Of a stretch of 64,000 nucleotides of DNA, positions 46,044 to 53,303 are shown one piece after another; the first letter of the stretch is position 1, and each line of letters opens with the position of its first letter. Position numbers and translations under genes: made by a program. Under the pieces are notes generated by a model. The model did no database searches. It had not been told where the DNA came from and was given only the letters and a program-made list of their open reading frames with translations. Source of the DNA: Sphingomonas taxi (GTDB lineage: Bacteria > Pseudomonadota > Alphaproteobacteria > Sphingomonadales > Sphingomonadaceae); NCBI GenBank assembly GCA_003243195.1, contig QFQI01000002.1:372001-436000 (forward strand). The letters run 5' to 3'.

Positions 46044-47129
46044 ATGAAACCGATCTGGCCCGTGACGGCACTGCTGGTGCTCGCCTCGTGCGGTGGCGGC
46101 GACGGTGGCAGCAGCGCACCGTCGGTCGCCGCGCCCGCGCCGACCCCCAGCCCCACTCCTTCGCCGACCCCCGCCCCGACGCCATCGCCATCGCCAACAG
46201 CGGGATCGCTGGCGTTGACCGGCAACGTCAGCTTCGTCCACGATCCCGCGATCCTCGCCGACAACGGCAATTATTATCTCTTCACCACCGGCAATGCCGG
46301 CGATGCGGAGGGGTTGCTGGGGCTGCGGACCTCGACCGACCTGACCGACTGGACGCTACGCGGCGGATCGTACCGCGCGCTGCCGGCCTGGACCGGCACC
46401 GCCGTGCCCGGCGCGACCGGCATGTGGGCGCCCGATATCGTCAAGGTCGGCAGCGAATACCGGCTGTATTACTCCATCTCCACCTTCGGACGGAACCTGT
46501 CAGCGATCGGCATGGCGACCGCGACCAGCATCGACCCGGCCAATCCGGCCGCCAACTGGGTGGACAAGGGGCCGGTGGTGCAATCCGCCACCACCGACGA
46601 TTACAATGCGATCGACCCCGCGGTGTTCAGCGATGCCGACGGGCGACAATGGATGGCGTTCGGCAGCTTCTGGAGCGGCATCAAGCTGATCGAGCTCGAT
46701 CCGGCGACCGGGATGCGCAAGCAGGGCGACACGCTGCGCGCGATCGCCTCACGTCCGTTCCCCGGCGCGATCGAGGCGCCGTTCGTGGTCCGTCACGGGG
46801 GCTTCTATTATCTGTTCGTGTCGTTCGACAGTTGCTGCCAGGGGGCGAACAGCACCTACAACACCGTCGTCGGCCGCTCGACTTCCCCCACCGGTCCCTA
46901 TGTCGATCGCGCCGGAAAGGCGATGCTGGACGGCGGCGGCACACAGGTGCTGACCTCCGGCCAGGGCACGGGCAGCCGCTTCGTCGGCCGTGGCCATGTC
47001 GCGATCCTCCAGCAACCGGGCGGCGACCATATCGTCTACCACGCCTATGACACGCAACGGAACGGCGCGCCGACGTTGCAGATCCAGCGGCTGGCGTGGG
47101 ATGCGGACGAGTGGCCGGTGGCACAATAA
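46044..47129 (+). CDS. GH43 endo-1,5-alpha-L-arabinanase (lipoprotein)
   Basis: A 361-residue enzyme. A lipoprotein signal (LVLASCGGG) is followed by a Pro/Thr/Ser-rich spacer (about 25-50), which fits display on the outer membrane. The five-bladed propeller has the GH43 catalytic triad: D67 (VHDPAIL), D191 (AIDPAVF) and E244 (IEAPFVV). FWSGIKLIELD and SCCQGANSTYN are typical of endo-arabinanases. It should cut the arabinan backbone at the surface, feeding oligosaccharides to the adjacent receptor. The ATG at 46044 is preferred over 46038 because the GGAG site is then seven bases away. Confidence 0.92.
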   Translation: MKPIWPVTALLVLASCGGGDGGSSAPSVAAPAPTPSPTPSPTPAPTPSPSPTAGSLALTGNVSFVHDPAILADNGNYYLFTTGNAGDAEGLLGLRTSTDLTDWTLRGGSYRALPAWTGTAVPGATGMWAPDIVKVGSEYRLYYSISTFGRNLSAIGMATATSIDPANPAANWVDKGPVVQSATTDDYNAIDPAVFSDADGRQWMAFGSFWSGIKLIELDPATGMRKQGDTLRAIASRPFPGAIEAPFVVRHGGFYYLFVSFDSCCQGANSTYNTVVGRSTSPTGPYVDRAGKAMLDGGGTQVLTSGQGTGSRFVGRGHVAILQQPGGDHIVYHAYDTQRNGAPTLQIQRLAWDADEWPVAQ

Positions 47130-47263
47130 GGCGCATCGGGACGCCCGTGGGGGGCTGGAGCGATGCGCCGGGATCGTGAGCGACAAGCCTGAGAGGAAGC
47201 GCCTCGTCGCCCATCGGTCGGGCACAGGGCGATGACGGTCGTTCACCCTCGCCGGAAAGCGCC

Positions 47264-47614
47264 TTACCGCCCGTTGCGCCCGGTCCGATCGCGCAGATCG
47301 TTTCCGGCCTCCTCCAGCGCTGCGCCGGCGCGGTCACGCGCCGTGTCGCCGCGCGCGCGGATCTCGGCCTCCAGGTGCTTCGACGCGGCGTCGATATGGT
47401 TGGCGGCGCGATCCAGCGAATGGATCGCGACGCCGTCGACGTGATTCTGGACCGCGCCGGTCAGCGCATCGACGCTGTCGACGACATTGTCGCCGGCGCG
47501 CGCCACATCCGCGGCGATCGCGTTGCCCGTGCGCTCGGCATGATCCTCCACGCGGTCCGAACAGGCGGCCAGGGCCAGCGCGGCGAGCGGGACGGTCAGG
47601 GCGGCGATCTTCAT
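47264..47614 (-). CDS. Small hypothetical lipoprotein
   Basis: A 116-residue protein with a lipoprotein signal ending LAAC (residues 15-18). The mature chain is strongly amphipathic and alpha-helical, rich in Ala, Asp, Arg and His, with heptad-like spacing (for example NAIAADVARAGDNVVDSVDA). It resembles Lpp- or YtxH-like coiled-coil envelope proteins only in general character. No family was recognised. A frame open upstream overlaps the amidotransferase-like gene and is not used. Confidence 0.65.
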   Translation of the reverse strand: MKIAALTVPLAALALAACSDRVEDHAERTGNAIAADVARAGDNVVDSVDALTGAVQNHVDGVAIHSLDRAANHIDAASKHLEAEIRARGDTARDRAGAALEEAGNDLRDRTGRNGR

Positions 47615-47676
47615 GCGGTTCTTCTCCGTGGCGGTTGGGATCACCGGACCAATCGTCCGCGTGCCGCTTGGTTGCG

Positions 47677-48423
47677 TCAGTGCGCGGCGGCGCGCAGCGA
47701 CTGGCCGATCAGCGCGAAGAAGGCGCGGCTGCCCTGGCTGGTGTCGACGTCCCATTCCGGATGCCATTGCACAGCCACCACGTCCGCCCCGCACGGCCGC
47801 GCCGCGATCGCCTCGATGATGCCGTCGTCGCTGGCCAGCGCCTCCACCGCCAGCCCGTCGCCCAGCCGCTCGATCGCCTGTTCGTGGACCGAATGCACCG
47901 ACAGATGCCGCTCGCCGGTCGCGCGCGCCAGTACGCCGTCACGCGTCAGCCGGACGTCGTGCCGGTGATCGAACAGCGTCGCATAGTCCGTATCCTCCCA
48001 CCCGCCGCGCAGGTGACGGCCGCAGCAGCGCTCGCCCGACAGCGTTCCGCCGAACAGCACGTTGATCTCCTGCAACCCCCGGCAGATGCCGAACACCGGC
48101 TTGCCCGCCTCGATCATCGCGTCGGCCAGCGTCAGCGCCACCTCGTCGCGCTGGTGGTCGAGCGTCCCGCCCGCGACATCGCTCGCCGCGCCATAGCGGG
48201 TCGGCGCGACGTTGGAGCGTGACCCGGTGAGCAGCAGCCCGTCGAGATGCCCGACCAGCACACCGGCGTCGCTCGCCTCCGCGATGGCGGGCACCAGCAG
48301 CACGCAGGCGTCGGAGATGCGCGCCAGCGGCGCGACGAAGCGGCTTGCGGCGACCTGCACCGGACGCTGCGCCACCTCGTTGCAGCACAGCACGCCGATC
48401 ACCGGCTTGCGCGCCTCACCCAT
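47677..48423 (-). CDS. Gamma-glutamyl-gamma-aminobutyrate hydrolase family protein (PuuD-like)
   Basis: A 248-residue class I glutamine-amidotransferase-fold hydrolase. The nucleophile elbow is FGICRGLQEINV (Cys), and the catalytic His and Glu are in VAVQWHPEW. LDGLLLTGSRSNVAP and the SVHSVHEQAIE segment near the active site match the peptidase C26/PuuD group. E. coli PuuD cleaves gamma-glutamyl-GABA in putrescine breakdown; the substrate here is not known, and no other puu genes are nearby. The start overlaps the epsC stop by eight bases, so it is co-translated with the serine acetyltransferase. Confidence 0.87.
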   Translation of the reverse strand: MGEARKPVIGVLCCNEVAQRPVQVAASRFVAPLARISDACVLLVPAIAEASDAGVLVGHLDGLLLTGSRSNVAPTRYGAASDVAGGTLDHQRDEVALTLADAMIEAGKPVFGICRGLQEINVLFGGTLSGERCCGRHLRGGWEDTDYATLFDHRHDVRLTRDGVLARATGERHLSVHSVHEQAIERLGDGLAVEALASDDGIIEAIAARPCGADVVAVQWHPEWDVDTSQGSRAFFALIGQSLRAAAH

Positions 48424-49390
48424 CGGTCAGCCCGTCGCGCATCGCCAGCCCCTCGCTGGTCGCCAGCACGTTCGCCTCCGGCTGCGTCACCGTCGCGCCG
48501 GCCGGCACGTCGCGCAACAGCCAGACATTGCCGCCGATCATCGCGCCGCGCCCGATCGTCACGCGCCCCAGGATCGTCGAACCGGCATAGATCACCACAT
48601 CGTCCTCCACGATCGGATGCCGTGCATAACGCTCGCGCGGGCGATCCGGCGCATCGGCGAGCGGCGTGCGCGCGCCCAGCGTGACATGCTGGTACAGCCG
48701 CACCCGGTCGCCGATGATCGCGGTTTCGCCGATCACCACCCCGGTGCCATGGTCGATGAAGAAATGCGCGCCGATCGTCGCGCCGGGGTGGATGTCGACG
48801 CCGGTGCGCTCATTGGCGAGCTCCGAGATCAGCCGCGCGACGATCGGCGCGCCGAGCTGATAGAGCTGGTGCGCGATGCGATGGTGCAGGCTGGCGATCG
48901 CGCCGGGGTAGCACACCAGGATCTCGTCGGCACTGCGCGCGGCCGGATCGCCCAGGAAGGCGGCCTCCACGTCACTGTCAATCAGGCGGCGGACGTCGCC
49001 CAGCGTCGCGACGAACAGCCGCACGATCGTGCCGGGCTGGTCGGGGTCGAACGCGCCGCTCCTCGCCTCGGCCTGCCAATATCCCAGCTCGGCGGCGACC
49101 TCGCGTTCCAGCTCCGTCGCGGCGGCGAGCAGCTTGGCGGCGACGAACGCATCCTCATCCGCCACCGCGCCGCGGAACTGGCCGAGCCGCCGCGGAAACA
49201 GCGCCGCGGCGAGCAGGTCGATCACCCGGGCGAGCGCGCCCAGCGACGGGAAGCTGGCGGGATCGTGACCGTCGTCGTGGCGCTGCCGCCAGTCGCGCCG
49301 TGCATCGCGCAGCGCCTCCACCGCAGCGGCGATCGGCGCGCCGGCCCCCGCGCCGCGTACTGCCCCGCCTGTGCCGCCGATGTCGTGCAT
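48416..49390 (-). CDS. epsC: Serine O-acetyltransferase, EpsC type
   Basis: A 324-residue enzyme that makes O-acetylserine from serine and acetyl-CoA, the first step of cysteine synthesis. The N-terminal 150 residues are helical; the C-terminal part is a left-handed beta-helix with hexapeptide repeats (GVDIHPGATIGAHFFIDHGT, GVVIGETAIIGDRVRLYQHV and VTIGRGAMIGGNVWLLRDVP). The active-site His is in IDHGTGVVIGE. The long N-terminus and QLYQLGAPIVARLI are EpsC-like rather than CysE-like. The ATG at 49390 has AAAGGA seven bases upstream. The frame continues into tRNA-Gln, which is an artefact. Confidence 0.92.
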   Translation of the reverse strand: MHDIGGTGGAVRGAGAGAPIAAAVEALRDARRDWRQRHDDGHDPASFPSLGALARVIDLLAAALFPRRLGQFRGAVADEDAFVAAKLLAAATELEREVAAELGYWQAEARSGAFDPDQPGTIVRLFVATLGDVRRLIDSDVEAAFLGDPAARSADEILVCYPGAIASLHHRIAHQLYQLGAPIVARLISELANERTGVDIHPGATIGAHFFIDHGTGVVIGETAIIGDRVRLYQHVTLGARTPLADAPDRPRERYARHPIVEDDVVIYAGSTILGRVTIGRGAMIGGNVWLLRDVPAGATVTQPEANVLATSEGLAMRDGLTDG

Positions 49391-49542
49391 GAGCCGATCC
49401 TTTCGCCCATGCTTATATCCCATCGGTCGAGTGGGTCTTGAAAGAAGCGCTCTACCCCCGGCCAAGCAAAACGACGCACGGGCGCCCGCGCGCACCGTCC
49501 GGCACGCCGCCCATCGCGAAACCAGGAGCTGAGGGAGAAAGC

Positions 49543-49616
49543 TGGATGCCCGACAAGGATTCGAACCTTGATTGACGGAGTCAGAGTCCGCTCTCTTACC
49601 ATTAGAGGATCGGGCA
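49543..49616 (-). tRNA. tRNA-Gln (anticodon CTG)
   Basis: A complete 74-base cloverleaf on the minus strand. The acceptor stem TGCCCGA/TCGGGCA pairs fully; the D-arm CTC...GAG, anticodon stem GCGGA/TCCGT and T-arm AAGG-TTCGAAT-CCTT are intact. The anticodon loop CTCTGAC gives CTG (positions 34-36), reading CAG. CCA is encoded. The first pair is U1-A72, which GatCAB recognises in the transamidation route to Gln-tRNA, and the discriminator is U rather than the usual G. A promoter lies just upstream. Confidence 0.97.
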
Positions 49617-49628
49617 ACAGCGAGGGCG

Positions 49629-49657
49629 CGTCTAGAAGCGTGCGTCGCCTGTGTCAA
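49629..49657 (-). promoter_or_regulatory. Sigma-70-type promoter of tRNA-Gln
   Basis: On the minus strand, TTGACA (49657-49652) is a perfect -35 box. It is followed by 17 bases and TAGACG (49634-49629), a moderate -10 box. Transcription would start close to 49622, six bases ahead of the mature tRNA 5' end at 49616. Confidence 0.75.
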
Positions 49658-49758
49658 CGCCCGCCTTGCCCGCGGTATCCCGACTGTGTAGCCTGCAGGC
49701 CAAGCACCGGGGATCGCAGGGGCGGTCCGGACCGGAAGAAACAAGAAAGTTGACGGCA

Positions 49759-50796
49759 ATGGTGGATTACCCCGCCCAATTGCCGCGCCGGCAGGTTTAT
49801 GGCCCTGCCCGTTCGGCTCGACCACTGCCGCGCCACGCGCGCGGCGCGCCGCGGCATTATGCCGCGCTGGACCTTGGCACCAACAATTGCCGCCTGTTGA
49901 TCGCGCGGCCGCACGGCGACGGCTTCGCGGTGGTGGACGCCTTCTCGCGAATCGTCCGGCTGGGTGAGGGACTGGCGCACAGTCAGGCGCTGTCCGACGC
50001 CGCGATCGAGCGCACCATCGCGGCGCTGCGCGTCTGCGCGGACAAGCTGAAGCGCCGCGACGTCACGCTCGCGCGATCGGTGGCGACCGAGGCATGCCGG
50101 CGCGCGAGCAACGGCGCGGCGTTCATCGCGCGCGTGCGGGAGGAAACCGGCATCCACCTCGACATCATCTCCGCCGAGGAGGAAGCGCGGCTCGCGGTGC
50201 TCGGTTGCCACGCGCTGCTGGAGCCGGGCAGCGGCCCCGCGCTGGTGTTCGACATCGGCGGCGGGTCGACCGAACTGGTGCTGGTCGATGCCGACACCAC
50301 GGTGCCGCGCGTGCGCGACTGGCATTCCGCGCCCTGGGGCGTCGTGTCGCTGACCGAAAGCGCCGGCGGCGGCGGCACCGCCGAGGAGCGCGCGCGCGCG
50401 TACAGGAGGATGCGCGCGCTGGTGGCGGAGAGTTTCGCCCCCTTCGCGGCGCGCCTGCCGCGCCTGGCGGACGTGCCGCGGCTGCTGGGAACGTCCGGCA
50501 CGGTCACGACGCTGGCGAGCGTGCACCTCGGGCTGGAGCGCTACGACCGCTCGCAGGTCGACGGGCTGATCGCCCCCGCCGCGGCGATGCGCCGCATCAG
50601 CCAGGAACTGGCCGGCATGTCGCTGGCCGAGCGCGCGAAGCTGCCGTGCATCGGGCGCGAGCGCGCCGATCTGGTCGTGGCGGGGTGCGCGATCCTGGAG
50701 GGCATCCTGGATCTGTGGCCGGCCGAGCGGCTGGGCGTCGCGGATCGCGGCATCCGCGAGGGGATCCTGCGCCGCCTGATGGAAACCGGCGCGTGA
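49759..50796 (+). CDS. Ppx/GppA-family exopolyphosphatase
   Basis: A 345-residue member of the ASKHA-fold Ppx/GppA family, which hydrolyses polyphosphate or pppGpp. Phosphate-1 motif YAALDLGTNNCRLLIA, phosphate-2 motif VFDIGGGSTELVLVD and adenosine/third motif LGTSGTVTTLASVHLG are present. Residue E in SAEEEARLAVLG is the likely catalytic base. It has only the ASKHA domains and lacks the C-terminal HD domain of E. coli Ppx (513 residues), as is usual in alphaproteobacteria. The GTGA overlap with rlmE shows co-translation. The frame continues upstream to 49651, but that sequence is non-conserved. Confidence 0.9.
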   Translation: MVDYPAQLPRRQVYGPARSARPLPRHARGAPRHYAALDLGTNNCRLLIARPHGDGFAVVDAFSRIVRLGEGLAHSQALSDAAIERTIAALRVCADKLKRRDVTLARSVATEACRRASNGAAFIARVREETGIHLDIISAEEEARLAVLGCHALLEPGSGPALVFDIGGGSTELVLVDADTTVPRVRDWHSAPWGVVSLTESAGGGGTAEERARAYRRMRALVAESFAPFAARLPRLADVPRLLGTSGTVTTLASVHLGLERYDRSQVDGLIAPAAAMRRISQELAGMSLAERAKLPCIGRERADLVVAGCAILEGILDLWPAERLGVADRGIREGILRRLMETGA

Positions 50797-51467
50797 GGGG
50801 AACCGGGGCGGGACGCCAGCGCGTCAAGACCGCGAAGCGGCGCACCGCGCAGTCGACGCGCTGGCTCGAACGCCAGCTCAACGATCCCTATGTCCATCGC
50901 GCGAAGGCGGAAGGGTATCGCAGCCGCGCGGCGTTCAAGCTGATCGAGCTGGACGAGCGCTTCGGCTTGCTGAAGGGCGCGAAACGCGTCGTCGACCTGG
51001 GCATCGCGCCCGGCGGCTGGAGCCAGGTGGTGCGCCGCACCGTGCCGGGCGCGGCGGTGGTCGGGATCGACCTGTTGCCGGTCGATCCGATCGACGGGGT
51101 CACGATCTTCGAGATGGACTTCATGGACGATGCCGCGCCGGCGCGGTTGATGGAGGCGCTCGGCGGCGCGCCCGATCTGGTGCTGTCGGACATGGCGGCG
51201 AACACCGTCGGCCATCCGCAGACCGACGCGCTGCGCACGATGGCGCTGGTGGAAACCGCGCTGGCCTTCGCGGTCGACGTGCTGCGGCCCGGCGGCACGT
51301 TCGTGTCGAAGGTATTCGCGGGCGGTGCGGATTCGGCGCTGGTCGCGGAGATGAAGCGCAACTTCGCGACGGTGAAACATGCCAAGCCGCCCTCCAGCCG
51401 CAAGGGGTCGGTGGAGTGGTTCGTGGTCGCGCAGGGGTTCAAGGGGCGGGCACCACGCGAGGCATAG
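50793..51467 (+). CDS. rlmE: 23S rRNA 2'-O-ribose U2552 methyltransferase RlmE (FtsJ)
   Basis: A 224-residue RrmJ/FtsJ methyltransferase that methylates U2552 in the 23S rRNA A-loop, a late step of 50S assembly. The start of the domain is SRAAFKLIELDERFGLLKGA with the catalytic Lys, then VDLGIAPGGWSQVV (SAM motif I), the catalytic Asp in LVLSDMAANTVGH, and FVSKVFAGG with the second Lys; SSRKGSVEWFVVAQGF ends the family core. The GTG at 50793 overlaps the previous stop and is the only suitable start, so this gene uses GTG. Confidence 0.94.
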   Translation: MRGTGAGRQRVKTAKRRTAQSTRWLERQLNDPYVHRAKAEGYRSRAAFKLIELDERFGLLKGAKRVVDLGIAPGGWSQVVRRTVPGAAVVGIDLLPVDPIDGVTIFEMDFMDDAAPARLMEALGGAPDLVLSDMAANTVGHPQTDALRTMALVETALAFAVDVLRPGGTFVSKVFAGGADSALVAEMKRNFATVKHAKPPSSRKGSVEWFVVAQGFKGRAPREA

Positions 51468-51482
51468 CGCCCGCCCGCCGCG

Positions 51483-53303
51483 CTACCCCTTCTTCGCCGC
51501 GATATAGCCGTCGACCTGCTCCTCCAGCACGTCGAGCGGCAGCGCACCCTGCCCCAGCACCACCTCGTGGAACTCGCGCAGGTCGAATTTCGGCCCCAGC
51601 GCGCGTTCGGCCTTTGCCCGAAGCCCGGCGATCTTCAATTGCCCGACCATGTAGCTGGTCGCCTGCCCGGGCCAGTTGAAGTAGCGATCGACCTCGCGCG
51701 CGATGTCGGTGTCGCTGACCGAGCTGTTGGCGCGGAAATAGGCCACCGCCTGCTCGCGGGTCCATTTCTTCGCATGGATGCCGGTGTCGAGCACCAGTCG
51801 GATCGCGCGCCAGACCTGGTTGGAGAGCATGCCGAATTCGGCATAGGGATCCTTGTACGCCCCCATCTCCCCCGCCAGCCGTTCGCTGTAGAGGCCCCAG
51901 CCCTCGACATAGGCGCCATAGCCGCCGAGCGTGCGAAAACGCGGCAGCCCGGTCAGCTCCATCGCGCGCGCGATCTGGAAATGGTGGCCCGGCGCCGCCT
52001 CGTGCGCGGCGATCGCGTCGAGCTGGATCTTCTGCGTCTGGCGCATGTCGACCAGGTTGACGTAGAAGATGCCGGGGCGCGACCCGTCCGGCGCGGGGCG
52101 GTTGTAGAACGCCGTGGAGGCGGTCCCCTCCCGCCATTTCTCCACCGCGCGAACCTCCAGCTTCGCCCTGGGCAGTCGCAGGAAGAAGCGCGGCGCGGCA
52201 TCCATCATCTGCGCCACGAAGCGGCGCGCGTCGTTCAGATACGCCTCGCGCCCGGCATCGGTGTTGGGATATTTGAAGCGGGGGTCGGTGCGCACCGCCT
52301 CGAAGAACTGCTCCAGCGTGCCGGTGAAGCCGACGCGGGTCTTGACCGCCTCCATCTCCTGCCGGATCGCCGCGACCTGCCGCAGCCCCAGCGCGTGGAT
52401 CTGCTCGGCGGTCAGGTCGGTGGTCGTCGAGTCGCGCAGCCGCACGGCATAATAAGCCGCGCCGTCGGGCAGCTTCCACGCGCCGAAGTTGCCGGTCGAC
52501 TGCGGCTCCAGCTCGTCCAGCGTCGCGAACATCAGCGCATAGCCGCGCTGCATCGGCCCGGTCATCGCCGCGGCGCCAGCCGCCAGCAGCCGCTGCTTCT
52601 CGGCCGGGGTCGCGGCGAGCGCGGTCACCTTCCGGCGGAAATCGGCCATCAGCGCCGAATCGGCGCCGGCGGTGAACGGCGCGCCCTCCAGCACCTTGCG
52701 CGCATCGGCGCGGACCGGCGCGAAGACCATCTTCGGCGGGACGATGCCCATCTTCGCCTGTTCGCGCATCAGCGCGGCGGTTTCGCGCATCACGCGTTCC
52801 GAATCGCGGATCCGCGCGACATAGGCGTCGGCATCCGCGACGCTGTCGACGCGATGTTCGTTGATGAGGAACACCGGCACCTCGCCCATCGGGCTGCCGT
52901 TGGTGGACACCGGATAGCGCCACTTTCGGAAACGATACGAATCGCGCGCGCGCACCACCTGATCCTCGAACAGGCGGTAGCTGAGCCGCGCGACCGGGCC
53001 GAGACGGTCGGGCGAGAAGCCGGCGCGCATCTCCCGCAACTGGCGCTCGGCCAGGTCGCGCTCGCGCTGGTCGGCGGCATCGGTGTGATCGTCGAGCCGG
53101 TCGTAGTTCGTCTTCAGTCCCAGGCTGGTCTGCGCCTCGGGGCTGAGCGCGACGCGCGCATCGAAGGCGCGATCGAGGAAGGCGGTGAGCCGCGCATCCT
53201 CGGCGGCGGTCGGCGCAGCCGCCGACGACTCGGCCGGCGGCACCGCCGGCGCCTGGGCCGCGATCGCGGCGGGGGCGGCGAGCGCCAGGAACAGCGCGCG
53301 CAT
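51483..53303 (-). CDS. DUF885-family exported metallopeptidase-like protein
   Basis: A 606-residue protein with a signal peptide (MRALFLALAAPAAIAA). It matches the DUF885 family, which has the overall fold of zincin metallopeptidases. The candidate zinc motif is HEAAPGHHFQIA near residue 445, an HExxxGHH variant; YVEGWGLYSE follows in the position of the third ligand. Members are secreted and often annotated as hypothetical peptidases. The ATG overlaps the stop of the S10 peptidase gene by one base, so the two are translated together. The 15-base gap to rlmE separates convergent genes. Confidence 0.88.
   Translation of the reverse strand: MRALFLALAAPAAIAAQAPAVPPAESSAAAPTAAEDARLTAFLDRAFDARVALSPEAQTSLGLKTNYDRLDDHTDAADQRERDLAERQLREMRAGFSPDRLGPVARLSYRLFEDQVVRARDSYRFRKWRYPVSTNGSPMGEVPVFLINEHRVDSVADADAYVARIRDSERVMRETAALMREQAKMGIVPPKMVFAPVRADARKVLEGAPFTAGADSALMADFRRKVTALAATPAEKQRLLAAGAAAMTGPMQRGYALMFATLDELEPQSTGNFGAWKLPDGAAYYAVRLRDSTTTDLTAEQIHALGLRQVAAIRQEMEAVKTRVGFTGTLEQFFEAVRTDPRFKYPNTDAGREAYLNDARRFVAQMMDAAPRFFLRLPRAKLEVRAVEKWREGTASTAFYNRPAPDGSRPGIFYVNLVDMRQTQKIQLDAIAAHEAAPGHHFQIARAMELTGLPRFRTLGGYGAYVEGWGLYSERLAGEMGAYKDPYAEFGMLSNQVWRAIRLVLDTGIHAKKWTREQAVAYFRANSSVSDTDIAREVDRYFNWPGQATSYMVGQLKIAGLRAKAERALGPKFDLREFHEVVLGQGALPLDVLEEQVDGYIAAKKG

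Noticed and set aside
49400..49825. N-terminal extension of the serine acetyltransferase through the tRNA-Gln region
   Set aside because: The extra residues are a translation of the tRNA gene and its flanks; the ATG at 49390 has a proper ribosome-binding site.
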